A stretch of 64,000 bases of DNA from Pararhodobacter marinus. GTDB taxonomy: Bacteria > Pseudomonadota > Alphaproteobacteria > Rhodobacterales > Rhodobacteraceae. The notes below the pieces were generated by a model, which worked only from the letters and a program-made list of their open reading frames with translations, ran no database searches and was not told where the DNA came from. Below are positions 44,783 to 53,795 of this stretch, one piece after another; within the stretch, counting starts at the first letter, position 1; each line of letters starts with the position of its first letter. The DNA lies in the NCBI RefSeq assembly GCF_003122215.1, contig NZ_QEYD01000001.1, positions 124,001-188,000 of the forward strand, in the 5' to 3' direction. A program made the translations under genes and the position numbers.

Positions 44783-44811
44783 ATATTGATCGCATAGCGG
44801 CAGCTCAATAT
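44783..44811. promoter_or_regulatory. Inverted repeat ATATTGA-N15-TCAATAT, likely LysR operator
   Basis: A perfect 7-bp inverted repeat in the gap between the divergent LysR (ATG 44823) and hydroxylase (ATG 44635) genes. It contains T-N11-A type spacing and lies just upstream of the LysR start, as expected for an activation/autorepression site. The left half extends to ATATTGATC, shared exactly with the site at 34267-34275. Confidence 0.65.
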
Positions 44812-44822
44812 AACGGGTCAGC

Positions 44823-45773
44823 ATGAAACTCAGCGCTGAACATCTGGAAATCCTGGCGGTGATCGTCGAGAAGGGCGGGCTCACCGAAGGGGCCGAGGCG
44901 CTGGGCAAGTCGCAGCCATCCGTCTCGCGGTCGATGGCGCTTCTGGAACAGCGCGTCGGCCTGCCGCTGTTCGAACCCGGACGCCGTCCGCTCAGACCGA
45001 CCGAGCTGGGCCTCAGGCTGGCTCGGGCGGGGGCGCAGATCCGCGCCGCGGGGCTCGAGGCCGGGCAGATCGTGAAGCGCTTCCAGCGCGGTCAGGCGGG
45101 GCGCCTGCGGATGGGCGGGACGCCGGTCTTCATGGATGGCGTCGTGTCGGCCATCATCGCCGATTTCCAGTCGCGCCACAGCGATGTCCAGATCGAGCAG
45201 GTCTACGGCTATCTCGACCAGCTCGCGCTCAGCCTGCGCAACGAGGCGCTGGACCTGGCGATCCTGCCGATGCATGCCTCGCAGGTTCCGAAGGACATGC
45301 ATTTCACGCCGCTCATGGGGGGGCACAATGTGATCGTCTGCCGTGCCGGCCACCCGCTGACCCGGCGCAAGGGGCTGACGATGCAGGATATCGACAGTTT
45401 CGGCTGGATCGCGCCGCCCACGGACAGCCCGCTTTACCGCGACCTGCAGCGGGCGGTGCGGTCCATCGGGCGTGAGGATTTCCACGTCAGTTTTTCAGGC
45501 GGAACGCTGGCCTCGATCCTTGCGGTGCTGACCGGGTCCGATGCGCTGACCGTGCTGCCCTATTCCGTTGCGTTCCTGGCGCGGCGCAACACGCCGCTGG
45601 AAATCCTGCCCATCCGCATCGAGCATCCAGACCGGCACCTGGGCATCCTGCGCCTCTCGAAAGCCCGCGCCGAGGCGCGGACACTGACGCTTTTTTCCGG
45701 CTTCGTCGCGGACGAGCTTCACCGGCTGCAAAACCGCATTGACCACGAATTGCAAGTGCGCCGCCGGGGCTGA
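44823..45773 (+). CDS. LysR-family regulator of the hydroxyquinol genes
   Basis: A 316-residue LysR protein. HTH about residues 4-63 (GGLTEGAEALGKSQPSVSRSMALLEQ) then the effector domain starting GRLRMGGTPVFMDG. It is a clear paralogue of the LysR at 46815: both have GRRPL after the HTH, a GGxPxFMD stretch, WIAP, a SGGxLxS motif and LGILRL near the end. It is divergent from the hydroxylase-maleylacetate reductase pair and convergent with the dioxygenase gene (10-nt gap). Control of the hydroxyquinol pathway in response to a pathway intermediate is likely. Confidence 0.9.
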   Translation: MKLSAEHLEILAVIVEKGGLTEGAEALGKSQPSVSRSMALLEQRVGLPLFEPGRRPLRPTELGLRLARAGAQIRAAGLEAGQIVKRFQRGQAGRLRMGGTPVFMDGVVSAIIADFQSRHSDVQIEQVYGYLDQLALSLRNEALDLAILPMHASQVPKDMHFTPLMGGHNVIVCRAGHPLTRRKGLTMQDIDSFGWIAPPTDSPLYRDLQRAVRSIGREDFHVSFSGGTLASILAVLTGSDALTVLPYSVAFLARRNTPLEILPIRIEHPDRHLGILRLSKARAEARTLTLFSGFVADELHRLQNRIDHELQVRRRG

Positions 45774-45783
45774 GCGGGCAGGC

Positions 45784-46620
45784 TCAGGCGGGGACGAGCA
45801 CGAAATCGTATTCCGAGCGCCACAGTGTGTCTTCGCCCTCAAGCCGCTCATAGGGCGCGATCAGCGATTCCTTGACGCCGAAAACCGCGTCCGAGGTCAG
45901 ATAGGAATCGTCGCCCACGAAGGTATGCGTCACCAGCTTCTGGAAGCCTTCGGCCGTCACCAGATAATGCATATGCGCCGGGCGATAGGGATGCCGGCCC
46001 AGATGGCCCAGCATCTGGCCGACAGGGCCGTCATCGGGAATGGGATAGGCCACGGGCTTGATCCCCCGGAACGCATAGCGCCCATCCGCGCCGGTAAAGA
46101 AACGCCCGCGATTGTTCCATTTCGGTTGAATGCCGGGCTGCTGGACGTCGTAATATCCGTCTGCGTTATCCGACCAGACATCGACACAGGCGCCTTCAAC
46201 CGGGTTGCCCTCCAGATCGACGACGCGGCCCACGAACAGGCAACTCTCGCCCTTCCCGTCCAGCGAGATCTGGTCGCCCATCGCACGGATCGGCGCATCG
46301 GCGACGTGGAACGGGCCGAACACGGTGTTTTCGGTCGCGCCATCGGGGCGGCGGTTGTTGATCGCATCGACCAGCATCGACAGGCCCAGCACATCCGACA
46401 GCAGGATGAATTCCTGCCGTTCCCCGGAACACATCTGCCCGGTCCGTGTCAGGAAACCGATACCGTATTCCCATTCTTCCTGCGTCAGGTTCACCTCGGT
46501 CGCGAAGGCATGGAGATGCCGCACCAGGCTTTCCATCACCCGCTGCAGCCGCGGATCGGTGTCAGGCCCCATCCGGCCATTCACGGTGCGGGCGGAATTG
46601 GCTTCGTCGAAATAGCTCAT
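45784..46620 (-). CDS. Hydroxyquinol 1,2-dioxygenase (intradiol)
   Basis: A 278-residue Fe(III) intradiol dioxygenase converting hydroxyquinol to maleylacetate. Iron ligands: Tyr157 (GYYDVQQ), Tyr192 (VAYPIPDDGPVG), His216 and His218 (RPAHMHYL). The N-terminal helical domain (about 23-100) and the tight match to the hydroxyquinol group (FGPFHVADAP) favour this over catechol dioxygenase. ATG 46620 is preceded by AGGGA at about 10 nt. It lies downstream of the LysR gene on the same strand, with a palindrome and promoter-like elements between them. Confidence 0.92.
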   Translation of the reverse strand: MSYFDEANSARTVNGRMGPDTDPRLQRVMESLVRHLHAFATEVNLTQEEWEYGIGFLTRTGQMCSGERQEFILLSDVLGLSMLVDAINNRRPDGATENTVFGPFHVADAPIRAMGDQISLDGKGESCLFVGRVVDLEGNPVEGACVDVWSDNADGYYDVQQPGIQPKWNNRGRFFTGADGRYAFRGIKPVAYPIPDDGPVGQMLGHLGRHPYRPAHMHYLVTAEGFQKLVTHTFVGDDSYLTSDAVFGVKESLIAPYERLEGEDTLWRSEYDFVLVPA

Positions 46621-46734
46621 GATGCGCGGGTCCCTGATCTGCGGCCCCGGCAGGCTGCCGGGCCTGAACGACGGAAGGACACCCAGGCGACACCAGCGGA
46701 CATGAACCCGGCGCTTCCTCCCCGGATCTTTATT

Positions 46735-46758
46735 CAGGATGCCGACACCCGAGGTCAA
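46735..46758 (-). promoter_or_regulatory. Candidate promoter of the hydroxyquinol dioxygenase gene
   Basis: Minus strand TTGACC (46758-46753) is followed after 16-17 nt by TGAATA/GAATAA. The palindrome at 46775-46800 lies directly upstream of the -35, the usual location of a LysR recognition site. Confidence 0.4.
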
Positions 46759-46774
46759 ATGCGCATGACGGCGG

Positions 46775-46800
46775 CCAATATATCCCGAGGGTATATTCGG
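46775..46800. promoter_or_regulatory. Inverted repeat AATATA-N9-TATATT, likely LysR operator
   Basis: CCAATATA (46775-46782) and TATATTCGG (46792-46800) form a 6-bp perfect core repeat with near-symmetric GG/CC flanks. It lies between the LysR gene end (46815) and the dioxygenase gene, about 20 nt upstream of its -35-like box. It is of the same AT-rich type as the palindromes at 34252 and 44783. Confidence 0.6.
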
Positions 46801-46814
46801 CCGGCCCCGTGCGC

Positions 46815-47765
46815 TCAGCGTCCCCACACCACGGCGTTCTCGTGCCGCTGGATGATATGCCGCAGATCGTCGAAGGCGTGCATGATGTGATGCGCCAGCC
46901 GGTCGGCGGCGGGCGTGCGCGGCGCGCCGGCAAGCCGCAATATGCCCAGCGAGCGATTGGGCTGCGGAATATCGTAGGGCAGGACAACGACGCGGTTTTC
47001 CTTGCGCTGCGCAAAGACGACCGAAAACGGCAGCACGGCCAGCGCGTTCGACCCGGCCAGGAAGTTGATCACGCTCATCAGCGAGCCGCCGGAATAGCGG
47101 ATGCTCAGTTCGGACACGCCGATGCTCATGAGGATCATCTGCAGATCGGACATCAGCGGCGAGCCGGGCAGCGGCGCGATCCACGGAAAAGCGGTCAGAT
47201 CGACCGCCTGCAGCCGCGCGCGGCGCATCAGCGGATGGCCCGGGCGGCAGGCGACGATATTGCGACCGGGCAGCAACTCGAAGAAATCGAAGGCCGGGCC
47301 GGGATGCGCCGAGCCGATCGGCACGATGCCCAGATCGATGAGCCCCGCCTCCAGCGCCGAGGTCAGTTCGGGCAGGTTGCCATAGCTCTGTTCGACCGTC
47401 ACTTCGGGTTCGTCGCCATGAAAGCTGGCGATCATCTCGCTGATCATCGCGTCCATGAAAAAGGGCACGCCGCCCACCCGCACCACGCCGCGCGCGCCGG
47501 TGACGTAACCGCGGACCGCCTCGGTTGCGTGCCGCGAGGCGGCAAGGATGGCGCGGCCATGGATCGCCAGTTGCTCGCCCAATGGCGTCGCCTGAAGCGG
47601 ACGCCGTCCCCGCACGAAAAGCGGCTGTTCGATCCGCGCCTCCAGCATCGACAGGGACCGGCTGACCGCCGACTGCGTCATGCCCAGAAGGGCCGCCGCT
47701 TCGGACACGCTGCCGGTGTCCAGAACCGCCGCAAGCTGGATCAGGTGGCGTTCATTCAGCCTCAT
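46815..47765 (-). CDS. LysR-family regulator, paralogue of the one at 44823
   Basis: A 316-residue LysR protein, HTH about residues 4-63 (GSVSEAAALLGMTQSAVSRSLSMLEA), then the effector domain (RVGGVPFFMDAMISEMIASF). ATG 47765. The same length and shared motifs as the LysR at 44823 show duplication. It is transcribed towards the hydroxyquinol dioxygenase gene, but the 194-nt gap with its own operator and promoter-like boxes suggests separate transcription. The 78 nt upstream hold no palindrome I can support. Confidence 0.9.
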   Translation of the reverse strand: MRLNERHLIQLAAVLDTGSVSEAAALLGMTQSAVSRSLSMLEARIEQPLFVRGRRPLQATPLGEQLAIHGRAILAASRHATEAVRGYVTGARGVVRVGGVPFFMDAMISEMIASFHGDEPEVTVEQSYGNLPELTSALEAGLIDLGIVPIGSAHPGPAFDFFELLPGRNIVACRPGHPLMRRARLQAVDLTAFPWIAPLPGSPLMSDLQMILMSIGVSELSIRYSGGSLMSVINFLAGSNALAVLPFSVVFAQRKENRVVVLPYDIPQPNRSLGILRLAGAPRTPAADRLAHHIMHAFDDLRHIIQRHENAVVWGR

Positions 47766-47843
47766 CCCGCGATTCTATAGGCCCAGCCCGGTCACCCGGC
47801 AATCCCGATGACCGGATCCGGCCCGTTTCCCGGCGCCCCGCGC

Positions 47844-48833
47844 TCAGGCCGGGGCGACCTTGTCCAGCGCGTGGCAGGCGGCCTGCCCGATGGGCGTGGG
47901 CTGCGGCAGCGGCACCTCGTGCCGGCAGCGGTCATGGACCAGCGGGCAGCGCGGATGAAAGGCGCAACCGGGCGGCGGCGAGATCGGGTTCGGGATCTCG
48001 CCCTCGACCGGCCGGCGCCTGCGCCCCGACAGCGCCAGATCCGGCACCGCGTCCAGCAGCATCCGCGTATAGGGGTGCTGCGGATCGGTGAACAGCTTCT
48101 TGCCCTGCGCCACTTCGACCAGACGGCCCAGATACAGAACGCCGATCCGGTTCGCCATGTGCCGGACCACCGACAGATCGTGGCTGATCAGCAGATAGGT
48201 CAGCCCGAACTCGTCCTGCAGATCGCGCATCAGGTTCAGGATCTGCGCCTGAACCGACACGTCCAGCGCCGAGGTCGGCTCGTCGCAGACGATGAATTCG
48301 GGCTTCGACGACAGCGCCCGCGCGATGGCGATCCGCTGACGCTGGCCGCCCGAGAATTCATGCGGGAACTTGTTCACGTCGCCCGCCGACAGGCCCACGA
48401 CTTCCAGAAGCCGCCCGGCTTCCTTGCGGGCGTCGGTGGCGTTCATCAGGCCGAAGGTGCGGATCGGCTCGGCGATGATCTCGCCCACCCGCCAGCGCGG
48501 ATTGAGGCTGGCGAACGGGTCCTGAAAGATCATCTGGAACCGCCGCCGCAGCGCGCGGGGAATGCCCGCCGAGGTGTCGATCTTCTGCCCGTCGAAGGTG
48601 ATCGTCCCCCCCGACGGCGGCAGCAGGCCCACCACCATCTTGGCAATCGTCGACTTGCCCGAGCCGGATTCGCCCACCAGCGCGAAGGTCTCGCCCCTGG
48701 CAATCTCGAAGCTCACATCGGCATTCGCGGTGAGGAACTGCTTTTCCTCGCGCTCGATCACCCGGTTGAGCCAAGGTTTCGACACGTCGAAGCGGCGCGT
48801 CAGGCCCTCGATCTTCAGCAATGGCTCAGTCAT
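47844..48833 (-). CDS. dppF: Peptide-type ABC transporter ATPase, DppF/OppF family
   Basis: A 329-residue ATPase with Walker [10 protein letters not shown], signature [15 protein letters not shown], Walker [13 protein letters not shown] and the C-terminal oligopeptide-binding region with Cys cluster (GCAFHPRCPLVHDRC). ATG 48833 overlaps the DppD stop by 8 nt. It forms the ATPase heterodimer with DppD. Last gene of the minus-strand SBP-B-C-D-F operon. Confidence 0.93.
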   Translation of the reverse strand: MTEPLLKIEGLTRRFDVSKPWLNRVIEREEKQFLTANADVSFEIARGETFALVGESGSGKSTIAKMVVGLLPPSGGTITFDGQKIDTSAGIPRALRRRFQMIFQDPFASLNPRWRVGEIIAEPIRTFGLMNATDARKEAGRLLEVVGLSAGDVNKFPHEFSGGQRQRIAIARALSSKPEFIVCDEPTSALDVSVQAQILNLMRDLQDEFGLTYLLISHDLSVVRHMANRIGVLYLGRLVEVAQGKKLFTDPQHPYTRMLLDAVPDLALSGRRRRPVEGEIPNPISPPPGCAFHPRCPLVHDRCRHEVPLPQPTPIGQAACHALDKVAPA

Positions 48834-49821
48834 GGGGCACCTCCTGCGTCTTGGCCGGGTCGTGCAGCCAGCACGCCGCAAGCCGCCCGGGTTCGGGCGA
48901 CAGAAGCTCGGGACGCTCGGTGAAACAGGGGGCAAAGGCCCGGTCGCAGCGGGGGTTGAAGGCGCAACCCTGCGGAATCGCGTTGAGCCGCGGCATCGAG
49001 CCCGGGATTTGCACCAGCCGGTCGCTTTCCTGTGTCAGCGTCGGGATCGACCCCATCAGGCCCTGCGTATAGGGATGCAGTGCCTCGGTGATGACCTCGC
49101 GCACCGGCCCGATTTCGGCCATCCGCCCGGCATAGAGCACCGCCACGCGGTCGGCGGTTTCCGCGATCACGCCCATATCGTGGGTAATCAGCATCACGGC
49201 GGCGCCACGCTCGGCGCAGATATCCTTGAGCACCTCAATGATCTGCGACTGCACCGACACGTCCAGCGCCGTTGTCGGCTCGTCGGCGATCACCAGTTCC
49301 GGCTCGGCGCAAAGCGCCAGCGCGATCACCACGCGCTGCCGCATTCCGCCCGAGAAATGGTGCGGGTAATCGTCGATCCGGCGCTCGGCCGCCGGGATAC
49401 CCACGCGATCCAGAAGCGCGACGGCGCGTTTGCGCGCCTCGGCCTCGGAGCAGTCGATATGCGTGCGGATCGTTTCGATCAGCTGCTGAGCGACGGTATA
49501 GAGCGGGTTGAGCGAGGTCAGCGGGTCCTGGAACACCATGCCGATCCGCTTGCCGCGGATCTTGCGCAAGGCGTCGGGGCGCAGGTTGTCGATCCGCTCG
49601 CCCTTGAGCCGGATCTCGCCCCCGGCAATGCGGCCGGGCGGTTCGATCAGGCCGATGATGGCGCTTCCGGTGATGGATTTCCCGGCGCCGGATTCGCCGA
49701 CCATGCCCAGCACCTCGCCCGGCATGATGTCAAAGCTGACGCGGTCGAGCGCGCGCAGCGTGCCGCGACGGGTGGGGAATTCCACCACCAGGTCGCGGAC
49801 GGAAAGCAGGGGGTCTGCCAT
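48826..49821 (-). CDS. dppD: Peptide-type ABC transporter ATPase, DppD/OppD family
   Basis: A 331-residue ATPase: Walker A GESGAGKS, signature FSGGMRQRVVIALAL, Walker [13 protein letters not shown], and a C-terminal GCAFNPRCDRAFAPC motif that binds an iron-sulfur cluster in some relatives. It lies 12 nt from the permease gene upstream and overlaps dppF. Confidence 0.93.
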   Translation of the reverse strand: MADPLLSVRDLVVEFPTRRGTLRALDRVSFDIMPGEVLGMVGESGAGKSITGSAIIGLIEPPGRIAGGEIRLKGERIDNLRPDALRKIRGKRIGMVFQDPLTSLNPLYTVAQQLIETIRTHIDCSEAEARKRAVALLDRVGIPAAERRIDDYPHHFSGGMRQRVVIALALCAEPELVIADEPTTALDVSVQSQIIEVLKDICAERGAAVMLITHDMGVIAETADRVAVLYAGRMAEIGPVREVITEALHPYTQGLMGSIPTLTQESDRLVQIPGSMPRLNAIPQGCAFNPRCDRAFAPCFTERPELLSPEPGRLAACWLHDPAKTQEVPHD

Positions 49822-49833
49822 CGCGGGCCTCCC

Positions 49834-50787
49834 TTAACGAAGACGAGGGTTCAGCGCGTCGCGCAGCCAGTCACCCAACAGGTTGACCGACAGCGCAAGC
49901 GCAAGAAGGGTGACGGCGGGGAACAAGAGGATCCACCATTCGCCCGAGATCAGGAACGACTGCCCGATGCGGATCAGCGTGCCCAGCGAGGGTTGCGTCG
50001 GCGGCACACCCACGCCCAGGAAGGACAGCGTCGCCTCGGCGATGATCGCCAGCGCCAGCGAGATCGTCGCGATGACCAGCACCGGCCCCATCACGTTGGG
50101 CAGGATGTGGCGGAACATGATCTTCGCCGGATGCGCGCCGATGACCCGGGCAGCCTGGACGTATTCCTTGCTTTTCTCGACCATCGTCGCGCCGCGCACG
50201 ACGCGCGCGAACTGCACCCAGTCGGACAGGCCGATGGCGACGATCAGCACCCAGATCGCCATCTGGTCGCGCAGGTTGTCGGGAATGAAGCCCCGCGCGA
50301 TGCCGAAGATCAGCAGCGCGATCAAGATCGCCGGGAAGGCCAGCTGCACATCCGCCACGCGCATCAGCGCGCTGTCGACCCAGCCGCCGCGCCAGCCCGC
50401 GAACAGCCCGATGGAAATGCCCAGCACCATGGCGAACACCACCGCCATCGCCCCCACGAACAGCGAGGTCCGGGTGCCGTACATGATGGTCGACAGCATG
50501 TCGCGACCCTGATTGTCGGCGCCCATCACGAAGACCTCGCCGGTGAAGGCGTTGGGCTCCATCGGCGGGGTGAAACCGTTCATCAGGTTCAGCCCGGCGG
50601 GGTTGTAGGGGTTCATCGGCGCCAGCCACGGCGCGAACACGGCGCAGAAGATGATCACCAGCGCGACGACGGTGGCGACGATGGCCACCGGCGAGGTGCG
50701 GAAGGCATAGGCCAGATCGCTGTCCCAGGCGCGGTACAGGCGACCGGCGGGTTTGGGCGGAACGGGGGTCTTGCTGTCAGAGGTCAT
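49834..50787 (-). CDS. dppC: Peptide-type ABC transporter permease, DppC family
   Basis: A 317-residue inner-membrane permease with an N-terminal cytosolic segment, first helix about residues 33-53 (VAIVATVVALVIIFCAVFA), a periplasmic loop (GADNQGRDML, the family signature) and the EAA-type loop RVIGAHPAKIMFRHILPN for ATPase contact. It pairs with the DppB-type permease encoded 13 nt upstream. Normal length. Confidence 0.93.
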   Translation of the reverse strand: MTSDSKTPVPPKPAGRLYRAWDSDLAYAFRTSPVAIVATVVALVIIFCAVFAPWLAPMNPYNPAGLNLMNGFTPPMEPNAFTGEVFVMGADNQGRDMLSTIMYGTRTSLFVGAMAVVFAMVLGISIGLFAGWRGGWVDSALMRVADVQLAFPAILIALLIFGIARGFIPDNLRDQMAIWVLIVAIGLSDWVQFARVVRGATMVEKSKEYVQAARVIGAHPAKIMFRHILPNVMGPVLVIATISLALAIIAEATLSFLGVGVPPTQPSLGTLIRIGQSFLISGEWWILLFPAVTLLALALSVNLLGDWLRDALNPRLR

Positions 50788-50800
50788 GGCTTAGCTCCCG

Positions 50801-51787
50801 TCAATGGGCCTTGCCGGCGCGATCCACGCGCAGGCGCGGATCGACCGCGTAGTAAAGCAGATCGACGATCAGGTTGATCACGACGAAAACCAGCGCGATC
50901 ATCATCAGATAGGCCGCCATCACCGGCACGTCGACGAAGCGGACCGAGTTGATGAACAACGCGCCCACGCCGGGCCAGTTGAACACCGTCTCGGTGATGA
51001 TGGCGAAGGCGATGATCGAGCCCAGCTGCAGCCCTGTGATGGTGATCACCGGCACCAGCGTATTCTTCAGCGCATGGCCGAAATTGATCGCGCGCGCGGA
51101 CAGGCCGCGCGCGCGGGCGAACTTGATGTAATCGGTGCGCAGCACTTCCAGCATCTCGGCCCGCACCAGCCGCATGATCAGCGTCATCTGGTAAAGCCCC
51201 AGCGTGATCGCGGGCAGGATCAGCGCCAGCCGCCCGGAATGCGTAAGCAGCCCGGTTGACCACCAATCGCCGATCGACACCACGTCGCCCCGTCCGTTCG
51301 ACGGCAGCCAGCGCAGCTCGACGGCGAAAATCCAGATCAGCAGAACGCCGATCAGGAAAGTGGGCAGCGACACGCCGATCAGCGAGCCGGTCATGATGAT
51401 GTTCGACATCACGCCCCGCCGCCTGAGCGCGGTATAGACGCCCAGCGACAGGCCGACGACGAAGGCCAGAAAGCCCGAGACCAGCGCCAGCTCGATCGTG
51501 GCCGGCAAGCGCTGCAGGATCAGCTCGGTCACCGGCATCTGCAGCCGGTACGAGATGCCGAACTCGCCTTGCGCCGCATTGCCGATGAAGCGGCCGAATT
51601 GCAGGAAGATCGGGTCGTTCAGGCCCAGCGAGTCCCTCAGGGCCTCGCGGTCGGCGATCGAGGCTTCCTGCCCGACCATCGAATTGACCGGGTCGCCGAC
51701 GAAGCGAAACAGGGTGAAAGACACCGCCGCGACCGCCACCATGACGATGACGGATTGCAAAAGGCGTCGGATGATAAAGGCGATCAT
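50801..51787 (-). CDS. dppB: Peptide-type ABC transporter permease, DppB family
   Basis: A 328-residue permease: first helix RRLLQSVIVMVAVAAVSFTLF, the long periplasmic segment and the EAA loop RARGLSARAINFGHALKN. ATG 51787. It follows the binding-protein gene by 178 nt that hold a strong hairpin, so its expression may be lower than that of the binding protein. Confidence 0.93.
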   Translation of the reverse strand: MIAFIIRRLLQSVIVMVAVAAVSFTLFRFVGDPVNSMVGQEASIADREALRDSLGLNDPIFLQFGRFIGNAAQGEFGISYRLQMPVTELILQRLPATIELALVSGFLAFVVGLSLGVYTALRRRGVMSNIIMTGSLIGVSLPTFLIGVLLIWIFAVELRWLPSNGRGDVVSIGDWWSTGLLTHSGRLALILPAITLGLYQMTLIMRLVRAEMLEVLRTDYIKFARARGLSARAINFGHALKNTLVPVITITGLQLGSIIAFAIITETVFNWPGVGALFINSVRFVDVPVMAAYLMMIALVFVVINLIVDLLYYAVDPRLRVDRAGKAH

Positions 51788-51917
51788 GGGCGTGTCCCGT
51801 CATGGTGCGCGCGTGGCGGGGCTGGCAAGGACGCCTCGGCAACGCCGGGCGTCAGGATGGTCGGCTTGGTCAGTATCCTCCGGCCCAGCCTAGACGACAG
51901 ACGGGCAGGATGGCAAA

Positions 51918-51947
51918 CGCCCGGCCGTGCACAGGGCCGGCCGGGCG
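51918..51947 (-). terminator. Perfect GC hairpin after the peptide-binding-protein gene
   Basis: CGCCCGGCCG (51918-51927) and CGGCCGGGCG (51938-51947) form a perfect 10-bp stem with a 10-nt loop, 19 nt after the stop on the minus strand, then TTTG. It is a probable partial terminator or 3' stabiliser between binding protein and permease genes. Confidence 0.6.
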
Positions 51948-51965
51948 CAAGGTTCGAAAACGCCG

Positions 51966-53543
51966 TCAGTCGACCGTCACGGTCCAGAGCGTCGGCGAGT
52001 TTTCGGGATGGACGTCGATATTCAGACCGTCGCGCACGGCATAGGCCAGAAGCTGGTTATGCACGTTCAGGAAGACGCGGTCCTCCATCACCTGATCCCA
52101 GATCTGCGCGATCACCGCGTTGCGCTCGTCCAGATCGGTCATCGTGGCGATCGATTCGATCATTGCATCGACTTCCGGGTTCGAATAGCGGCCCCCGTTA
52201 TAGGCGCCGTACGACCCTTCGCGCGTATGCACGAGGAAGTTGAAGACATAGGCCGAATCGAAGGTCGGCACGCCCCAGCCCAGCATGTAGAAATCGGTTT
52301 CCCAATTCTCGATCAGCGGGAAGTGCAGCGAACGCGTCTGCGAGTTCAGCGTGACGTCGATGCCGATACGGCCCAGCATCCCGACGGTCGCCTGGCAGAT
52401 CGCCTCGTCGTTCAGGTAACGGTCGTTCGGGCAATCGAGCTGCACCGAGAACCCGTCCGGATAAACCGACGAGACCAGCTCGGCCGCGCGCTCGTAATCG
52501 GGCGCGCTGTATTCGTGCATCTCTTCCGTCCAGCCGTTGACGAAGGGCGGCAGCGGCGCGGCCGAGGGCTGCGACTGGCCGCGCATCACGACCTGCATGA
52601 TCGCGTCGCGATCAAGCGCCAGCGCCATCGCTTCGCGGATCTCGGGATGCGAGAACGGGTTATCGTCCACGTTGCTTGAACGCAGCGTGTCCGAGCTGGC
52701 ATCATAGGCGAAGAAGATGTTGCGGTTTTCCGGGCCGGTCACGACCTGGACGCCCTCGGTCTGCTCGAGCCGGGCGATATCCTGCACCGGCACGTCCTGC
52801 ACGAAATCGACCTCGCCCGACAGCAGCGCGGCGATCCGCGTCGCGGCTTCCGGGATCGGCTGATAGATCACCTCGGTCACCTGCGGTGCGTCGCCCCAGT
52901 AGCCGTCAAAGGCTTCGAGCACGGTGCGCACTTCGGGATCGCGCGAAACCAGCTGGTAGGGGCCGGTGCCGTTGGTGTTGCGGACGGCGTAATTCTCTTC
53001 GCCCGCGGCGAAGTTCTGCGGCGCGACGACGTCGTTCGCCTCGGCCCAGTCCTTGTCGACGATGAAGAAGTTGGTCAGGTTGTTGGGATACAGCGGCGAC
53101 GGGCCGGTCATCTGCACATGCACGGTGTAATCGTCCACCGCCTCGGCGCCGACGACATCGGCGTGAATCGCGCGGAAGCCCGAGCTTTCGTGCAGCACGC
53201 GCTCATACGAAAAAACAACGTCCTCGGCGGTGAAGGGCGCGCCGTCCTGGAAGGTCACACCTTCGCGCAGCGTCAGCACCCAGATCGTGGGATCGTCCGG
53301 ATGGATCTGCCAGTCGGTGGCAAGGCCCGGCGCCAGCGTGCCGTCCACGTTGCGCGACACCAGCGTGCCGTAGATGTGGCGCAGCAGGGCCAGCGTGGGG
53401 CCTTCGTTCTGGCTGTGGGGGTCAAGGGTCAGCGCGTCGGCAACGCGGGCCCAGCGGACGGTTTCGGCCTGTGCGGCCCCGGCGGCCAGGGCCAGCGCGG
53501 CGGCTGAAACCGAAAGGGTCAGCGCACGTGCAAGCTTGGTCAT
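51966..53543 (-). CDS. Peptide/nickel-type ABC substrate-binding protein
   Basis: A 525-residue periplasmic solute-binding protein (family 5). Sec signal: MTKLARALTLSVSAAALALA with cleavage after AAQA. Mature motifs: VADALTLDPHSQNEG, WVLTLREGVTFQDGAPFTAEDV (broken as LREGVTFQDG and FTAEDVVFSY) and GTGPYQLVSRDPE. ATG 53543 follows GGGAGACGACC. First gene of the Dpp-type operon. Peptides are the default substrate, but family 5 also binds opines, sugars or phenolic dimers, so the ligand remains open. Confidence 0.92.
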   Translation of the reverse strand: MTKLARALTLSVSAAALALAAGAAQAETVRWARVADALTLDPHSQNEGPTLALLRHIYGTLVSRNVDGTLAPGLATDWQIHPDDPTIWVLTLREGVTFQDGAPFTAEDVVFSYERVLHESSGFRAIHADVVGAEAVDDYTVHVQMTGPSPLYPNNLTNFFIVDKDWAEANDVVAPQNFAAGEENYAVRNTNGTGPYQLVSRDPEVRTVLEAFDGYWGDAPQVTEVIYQPIPEAATRIAALLSGEVDFVQDVPVQDIARLEQTEGVQVVTGPENRNIFFAYDASSDTLRSSNVDDNPFSHPEIREAMALALDRDAIMQVVMRGQSQPSAAPLPPFVNGWTEEMHEYSAPDYERAAELVSSVYPDGFSVQLDCPNDRYLNDEAICQATVGMLGRIGIDVTLNSQTRSLHFPLIENWETDFYMLGWGVPTFDSAYVFNFLVHTREGSYGAYNGGRYSNPEVDAMIESIATMTDLDERNAVIAQIWDQVMEDRVFLNVHNQLLAYAVRDGLNIDVHPENSPTLWTVTVD

Positions 53544-53563
53544 GGTCGTCTCCCTGTTTGGTC

Positions 53564-53584
53564 GTCTGTCTGAAGATCACAGAC
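53564..53584. promoter_or_regulatory. Inverted repeat GTCTGT-N9-ACAGAC before the peptide-transporter operon
   Basis: A perfect 6-bp inverted repeat ending about 20 nt before the binding-protein ATG. Further upstream on the minus strand TTGACT (53622-53617) and TATCTG (53601-53596) are promoter-like but only 15 nt apart. The repeat may be an operator or a 5' untranslated hairpin. Confidence 0.35.
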
Positions 53585-53795
53585 AATAGACGGAGCAGAT
53601 ACAGATTTGATCATGAAGTCAATTCTGCCCCGGCCTTCCGGAGGCGCTTTCCAGCGGGAATGCCGCTACGGCACTTTTTCCATCCGTCGACCACGCCCGG
53701 GACAGCCCGAAAAACCCGCGTTGGTGCGGTTGCAAGGCGCTGTTATTCATAGGCTTTCGGAACGGTGCCCGCCCGGGCCCACGCAGACTGTCCCG

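Noticed and set aside
48562-50877. Plus-strand frame of about 770 codons opposite the Dpp ATPase and permease genes
   Set aside because: Full of HQ/DR-rich low-complexity sequence, no domain; a shadow of dppF, dppD and dppC.
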